Source of the DNA: Saccoglossus kowalevskii
Lineage: Eukaryota > Hemichordata > Enteropneusta > Harrimaniidae
Direction of reading: 5' to 3'
Assembly (NCBI RefSeq): GCF_000003605.2
Contig: NW_003141311.1
Location: 1 to 37,822 of the forward strand
Length of the DNA stretch: 37,822 bases
Part shown: one piece after another, positions 12,195-23,800 of the stretch
Layout: every line of letters begins with the position of its first letter
How positions within the stretch are numbered: the stretch's first letter is position 1
Notes under the pieces: generated by a model
Database searches by the model: none
Told to the model about the DNA's origin: nothing
The model's input: only the letters and a program-made list of their open reading frames with translations
Program-made: the position numbers and the translations under genes

Positions 12195-14575
12195 CTAATA
12201 ATAATAACTTTATTGCCTCCGCGTAAAAAGATTTTCATAAGAAAAATACAGCAAAAAAGAGTGTTAAAATAATAACTGGATATATGTAAAAATATTATAA
12301 AAAAAGAACTTAACTAGTAAATAAAGTTTTGTGTTGTGTAAATATAATTGTCAAGTTCTATAATTATGCCAGTATGTTTGCTTGAGAGTATATATGTGAA
12401 GAGTATATTGTTATTTTTGGATGAAAGTAGAGTCATCATTTTTTTGGATGAAGTTTTCCCTGCATGTGTTCATATTTTGGGCAATTCAATAGAAAATGTT
12501 CTTCATCTTCAAATGAATTTATGTCACAGTTATTGCATATTCTTTTGTTCATAGGTTTCATAGTTTCATTTCCTAAGTTATGGTTACTAATTCTAAATTT
12601 TGTCAACATTCATTCAAGTTCATTCAAATATGGCTCAAAGATGTATTCTGTTTTAAATTTAGCATATGTTCTCAGTTTGCTATTTTCTTTGGAGATCATT
12701 TCTTTCCAAAAACTGGCATATTTATTTTCAAGGGAAGTTTTTAAAAATCATATTAATTTGATTTTTTGTTCTATAGTGAGTGTTTTTTTCTTTTATGAAG
12801 TTTAGTAAATTTTCTTTCAATGTTGTATGTATTGCATTTAGCATTGTGTTGTGCTTGTTCTAGGTATGCCTGTTTTGTTAAGATTATTATCTGGGAGTTC
12901 CTTTATATGCAACCAGTAATTAATAGCTTGAACTTAGTAGTAGTAGTGGATAATTACCCACCTTTGCTCTTGATGCTAAGTTACAGAATGTTTTATTCAC
13001 TTGTAAGATTTGTTTGCAGAATTTAATATTGACTTATTCAATTGATGTTTTGTCCCATTTAGCATTGTCCTGAATGTCCTGCAAGTCTAGGGCCCATAAT
13101 TCTGAGCCTAAAAGCAAAATTGTTTTTTATGTAAATGTTCAATAGTTTCATTTCATGATGTAAATTGATTTTCCAGCTTTACCTGCTAAATTTGACACGG
13201 TATCAGCAAATTATACTCCCATTTGATTCCTAGATATGTATAACTGTTTGTTGTTTGAATGTTATCATTTCCAAAACTGAATTGGTATTTATTTCTCAAT
13301 GTTGATGAACCAAAGATAACAACTTGGGTTTTTGAAAGGTTCACACTCAATTTTCACCGATTGCAATACTATTTTAGCGTATTTAATGATGTATGTAGAC
13401 CAGCCTGGGTAGTGGAAGTGAGGGCTAAATCATCTGCATATGAAATACTTAACAGTGTTATTATTCAGTATTGGCATTATCCAAACTATCTTTTAAATCA
13501 TTAATACAAATGTTGAAAAGAGTTGGACTAGTTGTACATCCCTGTTTTACTCCTCTATTAATAGTGAATTCTTTGGTTATATAATTATTTATATTAATGT
13601 AAGCTTTTGTTTTTGAATACATGTTTTTTATTATTGTGTAAATCTTGCCATTAATGTTATTTTTTAATAGTATATAGAATAGCCCTACTCTCGTGTCAAA
13701 TGCTTTGGCAAAATCTACAAAACAAACATAGAGTTTTTGTTTTTTTAATGTGTTTCTGAATTAGAGTTTACAATGCAAAAAAATGATCTGTTGTTCTGTG
13801 TTTTTTCTGAAGCCGGCCTGGTTGTTTTTGAGTATTTTATTTTTTTCAATGAAACAGTTTATGCGTTTATATATGATGGAACAGAAGACCTTACCAATAC
13901 AACTTGAAACTGATATTCCCCTGTAATTTTGAGGGTGTAATTTGTCTCTTTTTTTGTTATAAAGATGAGTGATGCACCTTAAATTCCAAATATCTGGGAA
14001 AACTGAGCTACTCAAAACTAAGTTCTTTTTCACTAATAACCTTATCTAAGTGATAAAATTGTCTTAGTTGCATATCAAATGGTAATTTATTTATCAACTT
14101 TGCACAAGCCATTATATCACGTTTACTCTGGTTGCATTGTTTATCAAACCATCTGGGATTCTTTTTTTGTTTGTTTTTGTGATTAAATTTATGGGATGTT
14201 ATATTTACATTATTATTTTAAATTATGAATTGTGTTATTAAACTCTTTTTTTTTGATGCTGATCTATCATGGTATTTAAAAACAGATGATTTATCCCATT
14301 TCCACTTCCTTGTCTTGAATTGTCACTTTGGATGAAATCATGTAGTAAACCAGTTCTTGCATTTATATCTCCCATTATTAAAATAGAACCCTTTGAATCC
14401 ATCTCTCTAATTATTTTTTCTAACCATTCAAAAAATGTGTCTGAGTTGGTATTTGAATTTGCTGGTGGATTGTAAACAAAACATATTTGTATATCTGTGG
14501 GTATATTGAAAAAATGTTTTTGTAGTTTACACCAAATCATATCTTCGTGTTCAGTATTGTCAGCCCGCCACGTTT
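12195..14575 (-). mobile_element. LINE remnant with endonuclease and reverse transcriptase
   Basis: A minus-strand, 5'-truncated non-LTR retrotransposon. Reading leftwards, 14540-14238 encodes part of an APE-type endonuclease (GDINARTG, VYNPPANSN). Then 14033-13761 gives reverse transcriptase motifs (PQNYRGISVSSCIGK, NNQAGFRKN), 13560-13500 gives RGVKQGCTTSPTLF, and the catalytic YADD is at 13440-13429. The region near 12550-12450 encodes the C-terminal Cys-rich block (CNNCD, EDEEHFLLNCP). The 3' end carries GGAGGCAATAAAG followed by a TTATTATTA-like tail at about 12195. The frame is broken at several points, so it is inactive. The clade (CR1/L2/I-like) is not resolved by eye. Confidence 0.85.
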
Positions 14576-14579
14576 TTGC

Positions 14580-15470
14580 TTTTTACGTACTATTGAATGG
14601 TCCGAGTATTTGTCATATAGCTGTTATATATAGCTGTTTTTATTGTATTCTGTTTCTTTAATTTCTTTTCGTAAACCATTAGAAGCCTACTCATGATTTC
14701 AAATACCCAGAACATTGTACTTTTGAGCAATATAAGGATATTGACTTAACAAAGTTGAAGGTCACAGCTTAATTTTCAAGAAAATCATCGTTGTATTTTA
14801 GTGAATAGTGTACATTTTGGCAGTATTATAGTGTTTTTGCCATAGGTTCCTGTGGCAGAGATAATGTAGGCTGGTGACATAGGCTGAAAAATTATATATT
14901 GTGAATGATGGGGTACTTTTTGTTCTCATTTATTTCAAAAACCTGGGTTTTAAGATGTGGCACAAAATTAAATTATTCTTTAACATTGTACTCTATGGAA
15001 TTGTTCTGAAAATAAGGATTTTTGAATGATATTAGGACAAGTTTCTCAAAATACGTCACTGTAGCACACAAAAGAAATACCTTCACGATTTTATACAATA
15101 AACCAATGAACATTTTCATGTGATTTATGACGAACTTTCTCACAAATTACGAGTAGGCTGCTACCTTATGACTTACTTCCAAAAGCAACAATAAATTGGA
15201 CAGAAAAATTAGCATATCCATAAGATTGATGACATGTTCATGTGTATTTACAGGTAAAATGGATTTAAAATCTTGACATCAATACCTCTTAAATAATGTC
15301 ACTCTATCTTTTTCTTTTTTCCTAGATGTATATTGTACCACTTTTGTTGTTCTACCCTAGTTGTAGCACACCTATTCCATTTGATGTTAAGTAATTGAAT
15401 ATATATTGTTAAACACCTTGCCACACAAAAACATATATATTTGTTTATTTACTATTTTTTAGATGTTCCA
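14580..15470. other. AT-rich spacer before the satellite
   Basis: No gene or RNA seen. The N-terminal part of the LINE endonuclease would be expected here if the element were full length, but I cannot recognise it. Confidence 0.35.
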
Positions 15471-15474
15471 TGAC

Positions 15475-15936
15475 TTTTCCACTGATATCTAAAGAACCAT
15501 TCATTAGATTTTGATGAAACTTGGTGCATAGATGCTCTGGGCCAATGCGCAGATTTGATTAGGTTTTGGTAGATATTCATGCACATTGATTACCTAATTT
15601 GCATGATAATTTTTAGCTGTCTCGTGACTGTTCCACTTATATCTAAACAACCACTCATTGGATTTTGATGAAACGCGGTACATAGATGCTCTGAATTAAT
15701 GCAAGGTTTTGATTAGTTTTGGGTACAAATCTGTGCATATTAATTACCTAATTTGCATAATGATTAATCAATTTTCGGCTTTTCCACTGATAAGTACTAA
15801 TCATCACATTTCAATAAAACTTGGTACATAGATGTCATAGGACACTGCACAGACCTGATCGTTTTTAGGGTAATATCAGTACATATTAATTACCTAATTT
15901 GCATAATTAATTAATTTTCAGCTTTTGATATTTCAA
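15475..15936 (+). repeat. Tandem ~152-bp satellite running into the gap
   Basis: Three degenerate units begin with TTCCACT at about 15478, 15631 and 15782. Each contains a TTTTGATGAAAC-type block (degenerate in unit 3), a CATAGATG block and ATTACCTAATTTGCAT near its end. The third unit runs directly into the assembly gap, so the array is probably longer and caused the gap. Confidence 0.85.
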
Positions 15937-16632
15937 NNNNNNNNNNNNNNNNNNNNNNNNNNNNNNNNNNNNNNNNNNNNNNNNNNNNNNNNNNNNNNNN
16001 NNNNNNNNNNNNNNNNNNNNNNNNNNNNNNNNNNNNNNNNNNNNNNNNNNNNNNNNNNNNNNNNNNNNNNNNNNNNNNNNNNNNNNNNNNNNNNNNNNNN
16101 NNNNNNNNNNNNNNNNNNNNNNNNNNNNNNNNNNNNNNNNNNNNNNNNNNNNNNNNNNNNNNNNNNNNNNNNNNNNNNNNNNNNNNNNNNNNNNNNNNNN
16201 NNNNNNNNNNNNNNNNNNNNNNNNNNNNNNNNNNNNNNNNNNNNNNNNNNNNNNNNNNNNNNNNNNNNNNNNNNNNNNNNNNNNNNNNNNNNNNNNNNNN
16301 NNNNNNNNNNNNNNNNNNNNNNNNNNNNNNNNNNNNNNNNNNNNNNNNNNNNNNNNNNNNNNNNNNNNNNNNNNNNNNNNNNNNNNNNNNNNNNNNNNNN
16401 NNNNNNNNNNNNNNNNNNNNNNNNNNNNNNNNNNNNNNNNNNNNNNNNNNNNNNNNNNNNNNNNNNNNNNNNNNNNNNNNNNNNNNNNNNNNNNNNNNNN
16501 NNNNNNNNNNNNNNNNNNNNNNNNNNNNNNNNNNNNNNNNNNNNNNNNNNNNNNNNNNNNNNNNNNNNNNNNNNNNNNNNNNNNNNNNNNNNNNNNNNNN
16601 NNNNNNNNNNNNNNNNNNNNNNNNNNNNNNNN
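15937..16632. other. Assembly gap (696 N)
   Basis: A run of undetermined bases. Its left border is satellite DNA; its right border is non-repetitive AT-rich DNA. The true length is unknown. Confidence 0.99.
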
Positions 16633-17294
16633 AAATCTGGATTAACTCATTGACTCGCCTATTGACTTACATGAGCCTTCACTATCTAGAACTAAAATTT
16701 ATGTATTACGTATTAATAGCCCATGTGCTTACGTCAATGACAACAAAAGAAAAAAAAAATATTTAAATGATCCATTATACATTAATAGTTTATATGCACT
16801 TCTACTGGAGATAACTTTCATTGGGGCAGCAAATACCATTTAAAACTAAGATTATAACATTTTGTGTAGTACTAATTCTTTCCCTGCAATGTGTATTTTT
16901 AGCCCCCGGCAGACAATGGTCCAGGGACTTACTTTTTCGACTTCTTCTTGAAAGTCTGATATGTACCTTAGATTTTTTTTATTTCATGCCATTCAGATTG
17001 CTTTGATATTATACATATAGGTACTACAGGCGAGCCTCTGTCAGATTTGTTCATTTTGTGATGATATCTTCAATTCTTTAATTAAAATGTGTGTTGCTAA
17101 CAGCAGAGCTATCACAGTTGAGAGGCTGCTTGTTTTTTGACTTTAATGTTGTCATACATCATTTCATCCTTCAGGTCTATATGTTATGCCATTAAATGTT
17201 AGGCATTATAATTAATGGCAGTATAGTTACAATCAAGTATTCACCAAGCATACTACATTTTGACTTCTTTCTGATTTTTTCTGTTTTTCATCTT
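16633..17294. other. AT-rich spacer right of the gap
   Basis: No supported gene, RNA or clear repeat. Confidence 0.35.
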
Positions 17295-17531
17295 TGTTCA
17301 ACCTCGTTCAACCTCGTTCAACCACGTTCAACCTGTTCAACCAGATGAAAAGATGAATTTGACAAAATCCATTCCAAACTCGTTCAACCTCGTTCAACCA
17401 CGTTCAACCTGTTCAACCAAATGAAAAGATGAATTTGACAAAATCCAATTCATCATCATTCAACCTCGTTCAACCACGTTCAACCTGTTCAACCAGATGA
17501 AAAGATGAATTTGACAAAATCCATTCCAAAC
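17295..17531 (+). repeat. 76-bp minisatellite with nested 10-mers
   Basis: About three units spaced by 76 bp; the landmark ACCTGTTCAA starts at 17331, 17407 and 17483. Each unit has two to four GTTCAACC(T/A)C decamers followed by AGATGAAAAGATGAATTTGA (AA in unit 2) and CAAAATCCA. This is a two-level repeat: decamers inside a larger tandem unit. Confidence 0.92.
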
Positions 17532-19681
17532 AAATAAATGAAGTGGGTATGTATAAAGCTGTGACTTTAATTAACAGATTATAACTGGTGGTGTCCCAGT
17601 TGTATTTGGAACCAAAAACAAAACTATCGAAACAATAATGTTAAGCATGGCTACTGTCGAACATACACAGGTGACTAAAATAACCTAAATCAAAGTCAAT
17701 TATAATAAAAACATAACCAGTAAGAGGAGTACTACAAATAGTGTACCTGACGTCTGCAACAACCACCTCACCCATAGCTCTAAACGTCCCCACCTACTGT
17801 CTCTTCCTCATTTCAATTGTTTATACCCTCTTTGTGTCATTGCAGTTATTTGGGGGGGGGCATGTTAAATTACATTTGGGCTGGAATGATTTTTTCCCCC
17901 AACTTTCCCTATCATGGCTTTCACATACAACCCTACAATTTTTTTTCTTCAAATTTTAATATGCAAATAAGGTATTTTCAAACTGGCCAATGATATCCGA
18001 GTCCCGAGCTGCAGCAGATCATTAGCTTACATACACGTTAATCACGATAACTTCAGCAACATAATATTATATAAGGTCATCGATTGTGACTTTTTTTCGA
18101 CTGAATTAACTTGCTTTACTCTCAACTAATTTTTGAAATCTTTGATTATACATAACTCAATATAATAGTAAATTGTATTCGGAGCATTTTAAACTGACTC
18201 GTACATAATGAATAGGTGCTCATTATTTACACTTTTTCTGCCTCTAGTAATTTGCGAGTTGAAGGGAATAAATAAAACACATTTGAAAAAAAAATATTGC
18301 GATAGACGCGATTGATAAGAGGCTTAGTTCAATGGCAAGATTCAGAATAATTAGACTCTGTGCAAGAAACTTGAGGATTTCATATATTCAGTACATAACA
18401 TATTAATAAAACAGTGGATTCGTGAATTAACGTGGTTATTACTTTCATGTCATACGTGTACGGACTGTCATCTCACATACAATGGCACGATGTGACAGAA
18501 CGTGATATTCACACACACGCAATAGTAACGTCTGACTCCACACAGTGGCCCAACATTGTTTATGAACATTTTTATCACTATTTACAAACAAAGAGTACAT
18601 GAGTAAGGTATTTTTTTCAGTGAGGTTTCAAAAAATTACATAGATGTTTTTCCAACCCTATATAAGGAGTTGGAACTGCTTTGAGTTTATGGTTTACACA
18701 TGGTAACGCTGGTAACTTGATAAAAAAACATATTTCTATTTCCGGACTTTCAAATCGCCAATTGCATCTCTTTCTTATTGTATTTAGACAGTTTGTTGCA
18801 GATCAATTAAACCGTATCCAATGTTGTATATAGGTAAATAAACGTCACCGCGTAATATCGCGCCGTGTTATTCTACATGCTATTATCACATCTCACTACT
18901 GTTACGCCTGCTATGATTGGTTGAAACTTGGTCATATGACATTGAATAAAGATGGATATTACATGGTATATTGCCCGCCAAGTGGATATTACATGGGTAT
19001 ATCACAAGAATGACGTCACTGAAACTACTGCGCAACGATACTGCGCATAAAAAATTGTCGTTCGCGGCATTGATGCTTCCCCGGCCGTTGTTGCTTTCGG
19101 GGTTGCTACCAAGGTTTTGAAGGAACTTTGGCCATCCGAAATAGACAGCCAACGTGCCAGAATGAATATTGAGTAAGATACTCTGTTTTGATGTTTAGGG
19201 TATTCTTTATATGAAGCGCGTTCTACGCTGTGAGCATTTCTAGACGTTCAAGTTCCACGCCGATGCTAACCGAAAACGGCCTAAGCTGTGTGACTGGTTT
19301 GTTATGTTCGTGAGAAAGTAATTTCAAACACTTCTACTGCACTCTGACATTTTTATCTGGCGAGTGGTTAAAATACATTTTGAGAATTTCTCTCAATTTA
19401 TTTCAAAAATGTTATACTTGATAAATTGAGTGGTTAACTTTTAGTATCCGTGGCTGAAAATAGCGTTTACTGTGTGTTTTTTGTAGTTTTTTTAGCAAAC
19501 AATGTATGTATGATATTGTTATTATATATGTAATGTTGCACTTGTTATAATGCATAAAATACAATATTGCATACTTCAAATATAAGCGTTGTTATTTCGT
19601 GGGAGAGTGGGTGTGAGTGATCTATGGTAGATGTATTTGTGCATGGTGGATGTCTGTTCGATGTGATAAAATAAATAACAC
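17532..19681. other. Intergenic stretch with possible dispersed repeat
   Basis: No gene supported. At 18950-19010 the block TGGATATTACATGG occurs twice, 32 bp apart, before ATGACGTCAC. The following ~150 bases are more GC-rich than their surroundings, which suggests an old dispersed element. Confidence 0.35.
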
Positions 19682-19739
19682 ATGGTTATTCGGGCAATAT
19701 CACGATATGTTGTCTGCCCTCGGGCTGTTGGTCATGACC

Positions 19740-19782
19740 ATAATATTGATGATGCCAGAGCCTTCGGCATCATCAATATTAT
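19740..19782. repeat. Perfect hairpin, 17-bp stem and 9-nt loop
   Basis: ATAATATTGATGATGCC at 19740-19756 is the exact reverse complement of 19766-19782, with loop AGAGCCTTC. It sits in a GC-shifted block (about 19690-19870) that also has a second short inverted repeat (ATCGACC..GGTCGAT, about 19814-19840). The block is probably a small dispersed element. Confidence 0.75.
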
Positions 19783-19874
19783 CAATATTATGACTGAAAC
19801 AGTACCCTGTCGCATCGACCTCCGCTGCGCGTCGGTCGATACTGCCGCTGTACTGTCTTCATGCATACTTTGAG

Positions 19875-20813
19875 GTTTCTTCGTTATAACCTTATATTAT
19901 AACTCGTCGCTTGGTGACTTGTCCCAATGCCCCAATCATTTGGCAATACGACACGATATGATAAAGACTGCCTTCTAATAACTTCTAAATATTCAGCCAT
20001 AAAGGCCAATTGTCGGGCAACTTATTAATAATTTTTTTTCGTCGGGAGTACAATTGATTACAAATTAAATAAATTCAGGGTATTCTCATTTATAATAGTC
20101 CAATATGTCGACTCAATTAATCTAGCATTTGTAAAACGTGTCACTGAATTTTCCACACACACTACCATTAATTGATTGGTAAATAAATTGGACTCTTCCA
20201 ATCCGTACGGATGTACATACTAAATAACGAAGTCGATCTGCGTACGTATCAGCGATGTCCTGGGAACTTCAGACAATATGCCTATTACATTCAATGACTA
20301 TGGTAACCGCATATTAGATGTACCAACATGCTGGTATTAATAACATTTACATTGAATAATTCAACATACAAAATAAAAAATATTTGAAGTAAATGGATAA
20401 TTTCACTATGTAATAATTACCCTTTTCAAAATTTAGTCTTCAAAGTAAATTGACTCGTGTACTTGAAAGCCAAGGGTGTATTATTACTTTGCCGCAAAAA
20501 GAGAAAATATCCTAGGTATCTTCTATAATGAATCAGGTTTATTATACCACGTCAAATCTAATTAGTTTTCAGTGTTCTTTTATGAATTTTCAGTTTGTCA
20601 AGGTTATAATCACTGATTTCCTATACTAGTATAATTATTGAAGCAAACTCAATAAGTATAATATATGTCTCGACACGCAATGCGTGTTTATTTTACACAT
20701 TTTTTAATCATATGATAATAATCGTATATTACAAATTACTTATTCGATGAGGGGAATGCACGTTGATAAAATGAATACACTTTGTCATCTACGGCACATC
20801 ATGTCCAAGAAAA
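19875..20813 (+). other. Upstream region of gene C
   Basis: AT-rich DNA with no supported gene. It should contain the gene C promoter, but it shows no obvious similarity by eye to the matching region of gene B and no clear TATA box. Confidence 0.35.
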
Positions 20814-23800
20814 ATGAAAATTAGGATACCACTGATGTTTGAATGGCTATGCTGGTTAATCGTATTGCAACAGGTAAGTATACTTAAATCAAGCGAAATT
20901 TTTCTTTGAATTCCATATACAAACTTCGTTGTATTGAAAGATCATCTCCAAGGGAAGATAACTAATGATTTATTTTGTTCGACTTTATAAATTTGCTAAC
21001 TATATTTACTGTTATAATTTTTGTTTTGAAAAACAATTGCAATTGCAAGTGTCAAAGCTAATTTAAAAAATTTATTTTTGATCTTCAAAAAAAGTAATTT
21101 ATTATTTTTCATATAGTATCAATTTATTACACATTAATACATCCAACTAATGTGTTTAAATTTAGCCCTTAACAGACTATGGCTCGAAATGTATGAGTTT
21201 TCCTCCGAAGATTCTCTTATGTACAATGAAAAATAAATATATATATTTATATATTTTCGTCCGAATATCAATATATTTAGTTAAGTCTAAATACAGTTTA
21301 CTATATAACAGGTCTCCAAGACTAATCACGAATGTCGCCGCGGTGATGACAGGTACCCAGAATGTACACCATACGAACAGACTAGTCAAAACTACTAAAA
21401 CGACCCAGACAGTATTAGTACCCGTAGTTTAGATGTTTCTATATATCGCATACTGTTTCGCATTGTATAGTTAGCTCACATTAGGTGACCATTCAACCAT
21501 GTGGCGCACCAAATGTTTTATCTAATCTCTTTCTTAGGTAACATTCAGTAGTGGAAATTCAGTAGTGTATTTATAGTTGTATATATATATTAAATCATAC
21601 GTGTTTAAATTATTATTACAGGCATATGCTGCAGATGAAGGTAATATGAATTATATATTTGTTTTATAGTGTTTTGTAATATGTATTTCTGGTTTATTAA
21701 ATTAAATTTATTGTAGCAAATTGATCTGAGATTCGAGATATTTACCATAAACTACAATCAAATAATTCTATAAATATACTATCGACAATCCATTCGCAGT
21801 CCGCATGTCGGGGCTCATTTTTCCCGAATGTTGTACATTAAAACCCGGAATGAAGATAAAGCCATTTTGTACTTAGCGTTTTGATATTTTTCTAATCTAT
21901 AGTTTTATATGTTCCCCTGAGTGATATTTTCCTAATTAGCAAAGATTGGTATCGGGAAATTTAGAGTAACTACGACCCTTTTAAATATCACACAGGATTG
22001 CAAGATGAAAGATATAAAAAGTATTAATCCTAGCAACATCAATCAACGTTTACTTCGAACAGATCGGCAAGATCAGTTGTATGGTCGAATTGAATGCTGG
22101 ATTGTCAACATAGCTGTACTAACTGTAAAAGTCACTGCGTTGATGGGAAAACGCTGTTTGATCTCTCGCTCTTCTTTTCTCTTTGCTGAAAATAAAACTA
22201 GGAATGGGTCGCTTTTATATAATACCATTTTTGAACGTTGAATGCAATGATATTCGGTATTATTTAATATCCGTAGGTAATTCGCATATGCATCGAAATC
22301 AATTAGAATAATAAAATTTCGATTGATTTAAGTATATCAACCAGAACACGTTCGATCGATAAACATTTCGAAACACAATTGAATTCGTGATAACTCGAGG
22401 TTCAGTTTGGATTTGTAACGAATGAGACACGTATTTAGAGTATCCGTGGAGTTGAATAACTACACGACCACTCATATTGAAACAAATCGTCATAACAATC
22501 CATTTGTCAATTCACCAGCCTGCGATGTATGGACTGACTGGATGGACGACGAAAATGGCGGTCTGGTTGACTTTGAAGCAGTTGGCGAATTCGAATTGAT
22601 AGAAGACCTTCGTCTAAATTATCAAATTTGTGACTCGCCTTCTGAGATAGAGTGTCGTACTGCAGTGGAGCCGTACACTCCGTGGGACCAGACATCACAA
22701 ACTCTACAATGTCATTTATCATTTGGTTTGATATGTTTCCATGACGATAACTATAATTTATGTCAGAACTACGAGGTACGCGTGTTCTGTCCGTGTGATA
22801 TTCAGAAAGGAGGATATAATGACTCTGCTGCAGGTAGGGGTGATTTGTATTGTAATCTGTTATTGTATTGTTTCTGTGAAACAGTGTATGAATTCATGTA
22901 TGTTTTAGTACTTGTCTACACGGCTCCCTCTACGGCGACTCTATGTTGTAAAATGTTTTTGTGAAAGGGAACGATGCAGTGTGGGTTGGTCAATCAGATG
23001 TCACTTATTGATATTTGGTGGTCGTTTGTTATCACGCCTGATTTGCATCCACAAAAGAAAATTAATGTTTAACATTTATTATAAGTCAAAAGAGACAATT
23101 CGACATATTTAATGTTGCTTTGATATGATTCAGATTATAAAAGGGTTTGTTATGCAATATGTAATTGGTTATTCTCGATTTGTATGCGATAGTCAAAATT
23201 GGTTACAAGATATTTTACCATAATTAGATGAATTACGAAAATAATAATAAAATCACGAGAGATGAATTGGATAAATGAAATAACGAATGAATAAAGTATT
23301 AAATATGTAGTTAACTCTGTGTGAAGTGACATAAACTAGAATGCATGGAGTACACCAGGTTTTACAATTTTGTCATTTCTGCAATGGATGATCTTCTTCT
23401 ATTCTGTGACCTATGTATCTAGTGGACGCAACGACGTCATAGATTAAAACATTATTTGATGGGCTAAAACAAGTACCGTCTCCAAACGAGATCTAGATAT
23501 GGCGATAATCTGAATTTGAAAATGAGATGCACGTATTTTTCTGTAAATTATGTCACCGCTTGGTGGCGTACTTCGTATTTTTGCTGCCATAACGGCATAT
23601 ATGCGCAATATATACACTTAATGCTACAGCTTTTCTACAAACTTTTCAGACGAATTTTGTGTTGAAGACGACTTATTTAAAGTATTCCTGAGTCCTTTTT
23701 TGTCATGGAAATCTGCCGATGACTACTGTAGAGATCTTTACAGCGTTGATGGGTTCGAGGCGTCATTGGCGATCGTGGAGAAAAAAGTCTTTCGTAACAC

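Noticed and set aside
12348-13026. Several + strand frames of 68-113 codons
   Set aside because: They are antisense shadows of the minus-strand LINE; the reverse strand carries the recognisable LINE motifs.
15925-16653. A 242-codon open frame on the + strand
   Set aside because: It consists almost wholly of undetermined bases in the assembly gap; no coding sequence is visible.
15475-17531. Could the tandem units be a CRISPR array?
   Set aside because: The units are head-to-tail repeats without unique spacers, in an animal genome.
18886-19152. 88-codon frame on the - strand
   Set aside because: No motif or splice context; it overlaps what looks like an old dispersed repeat.
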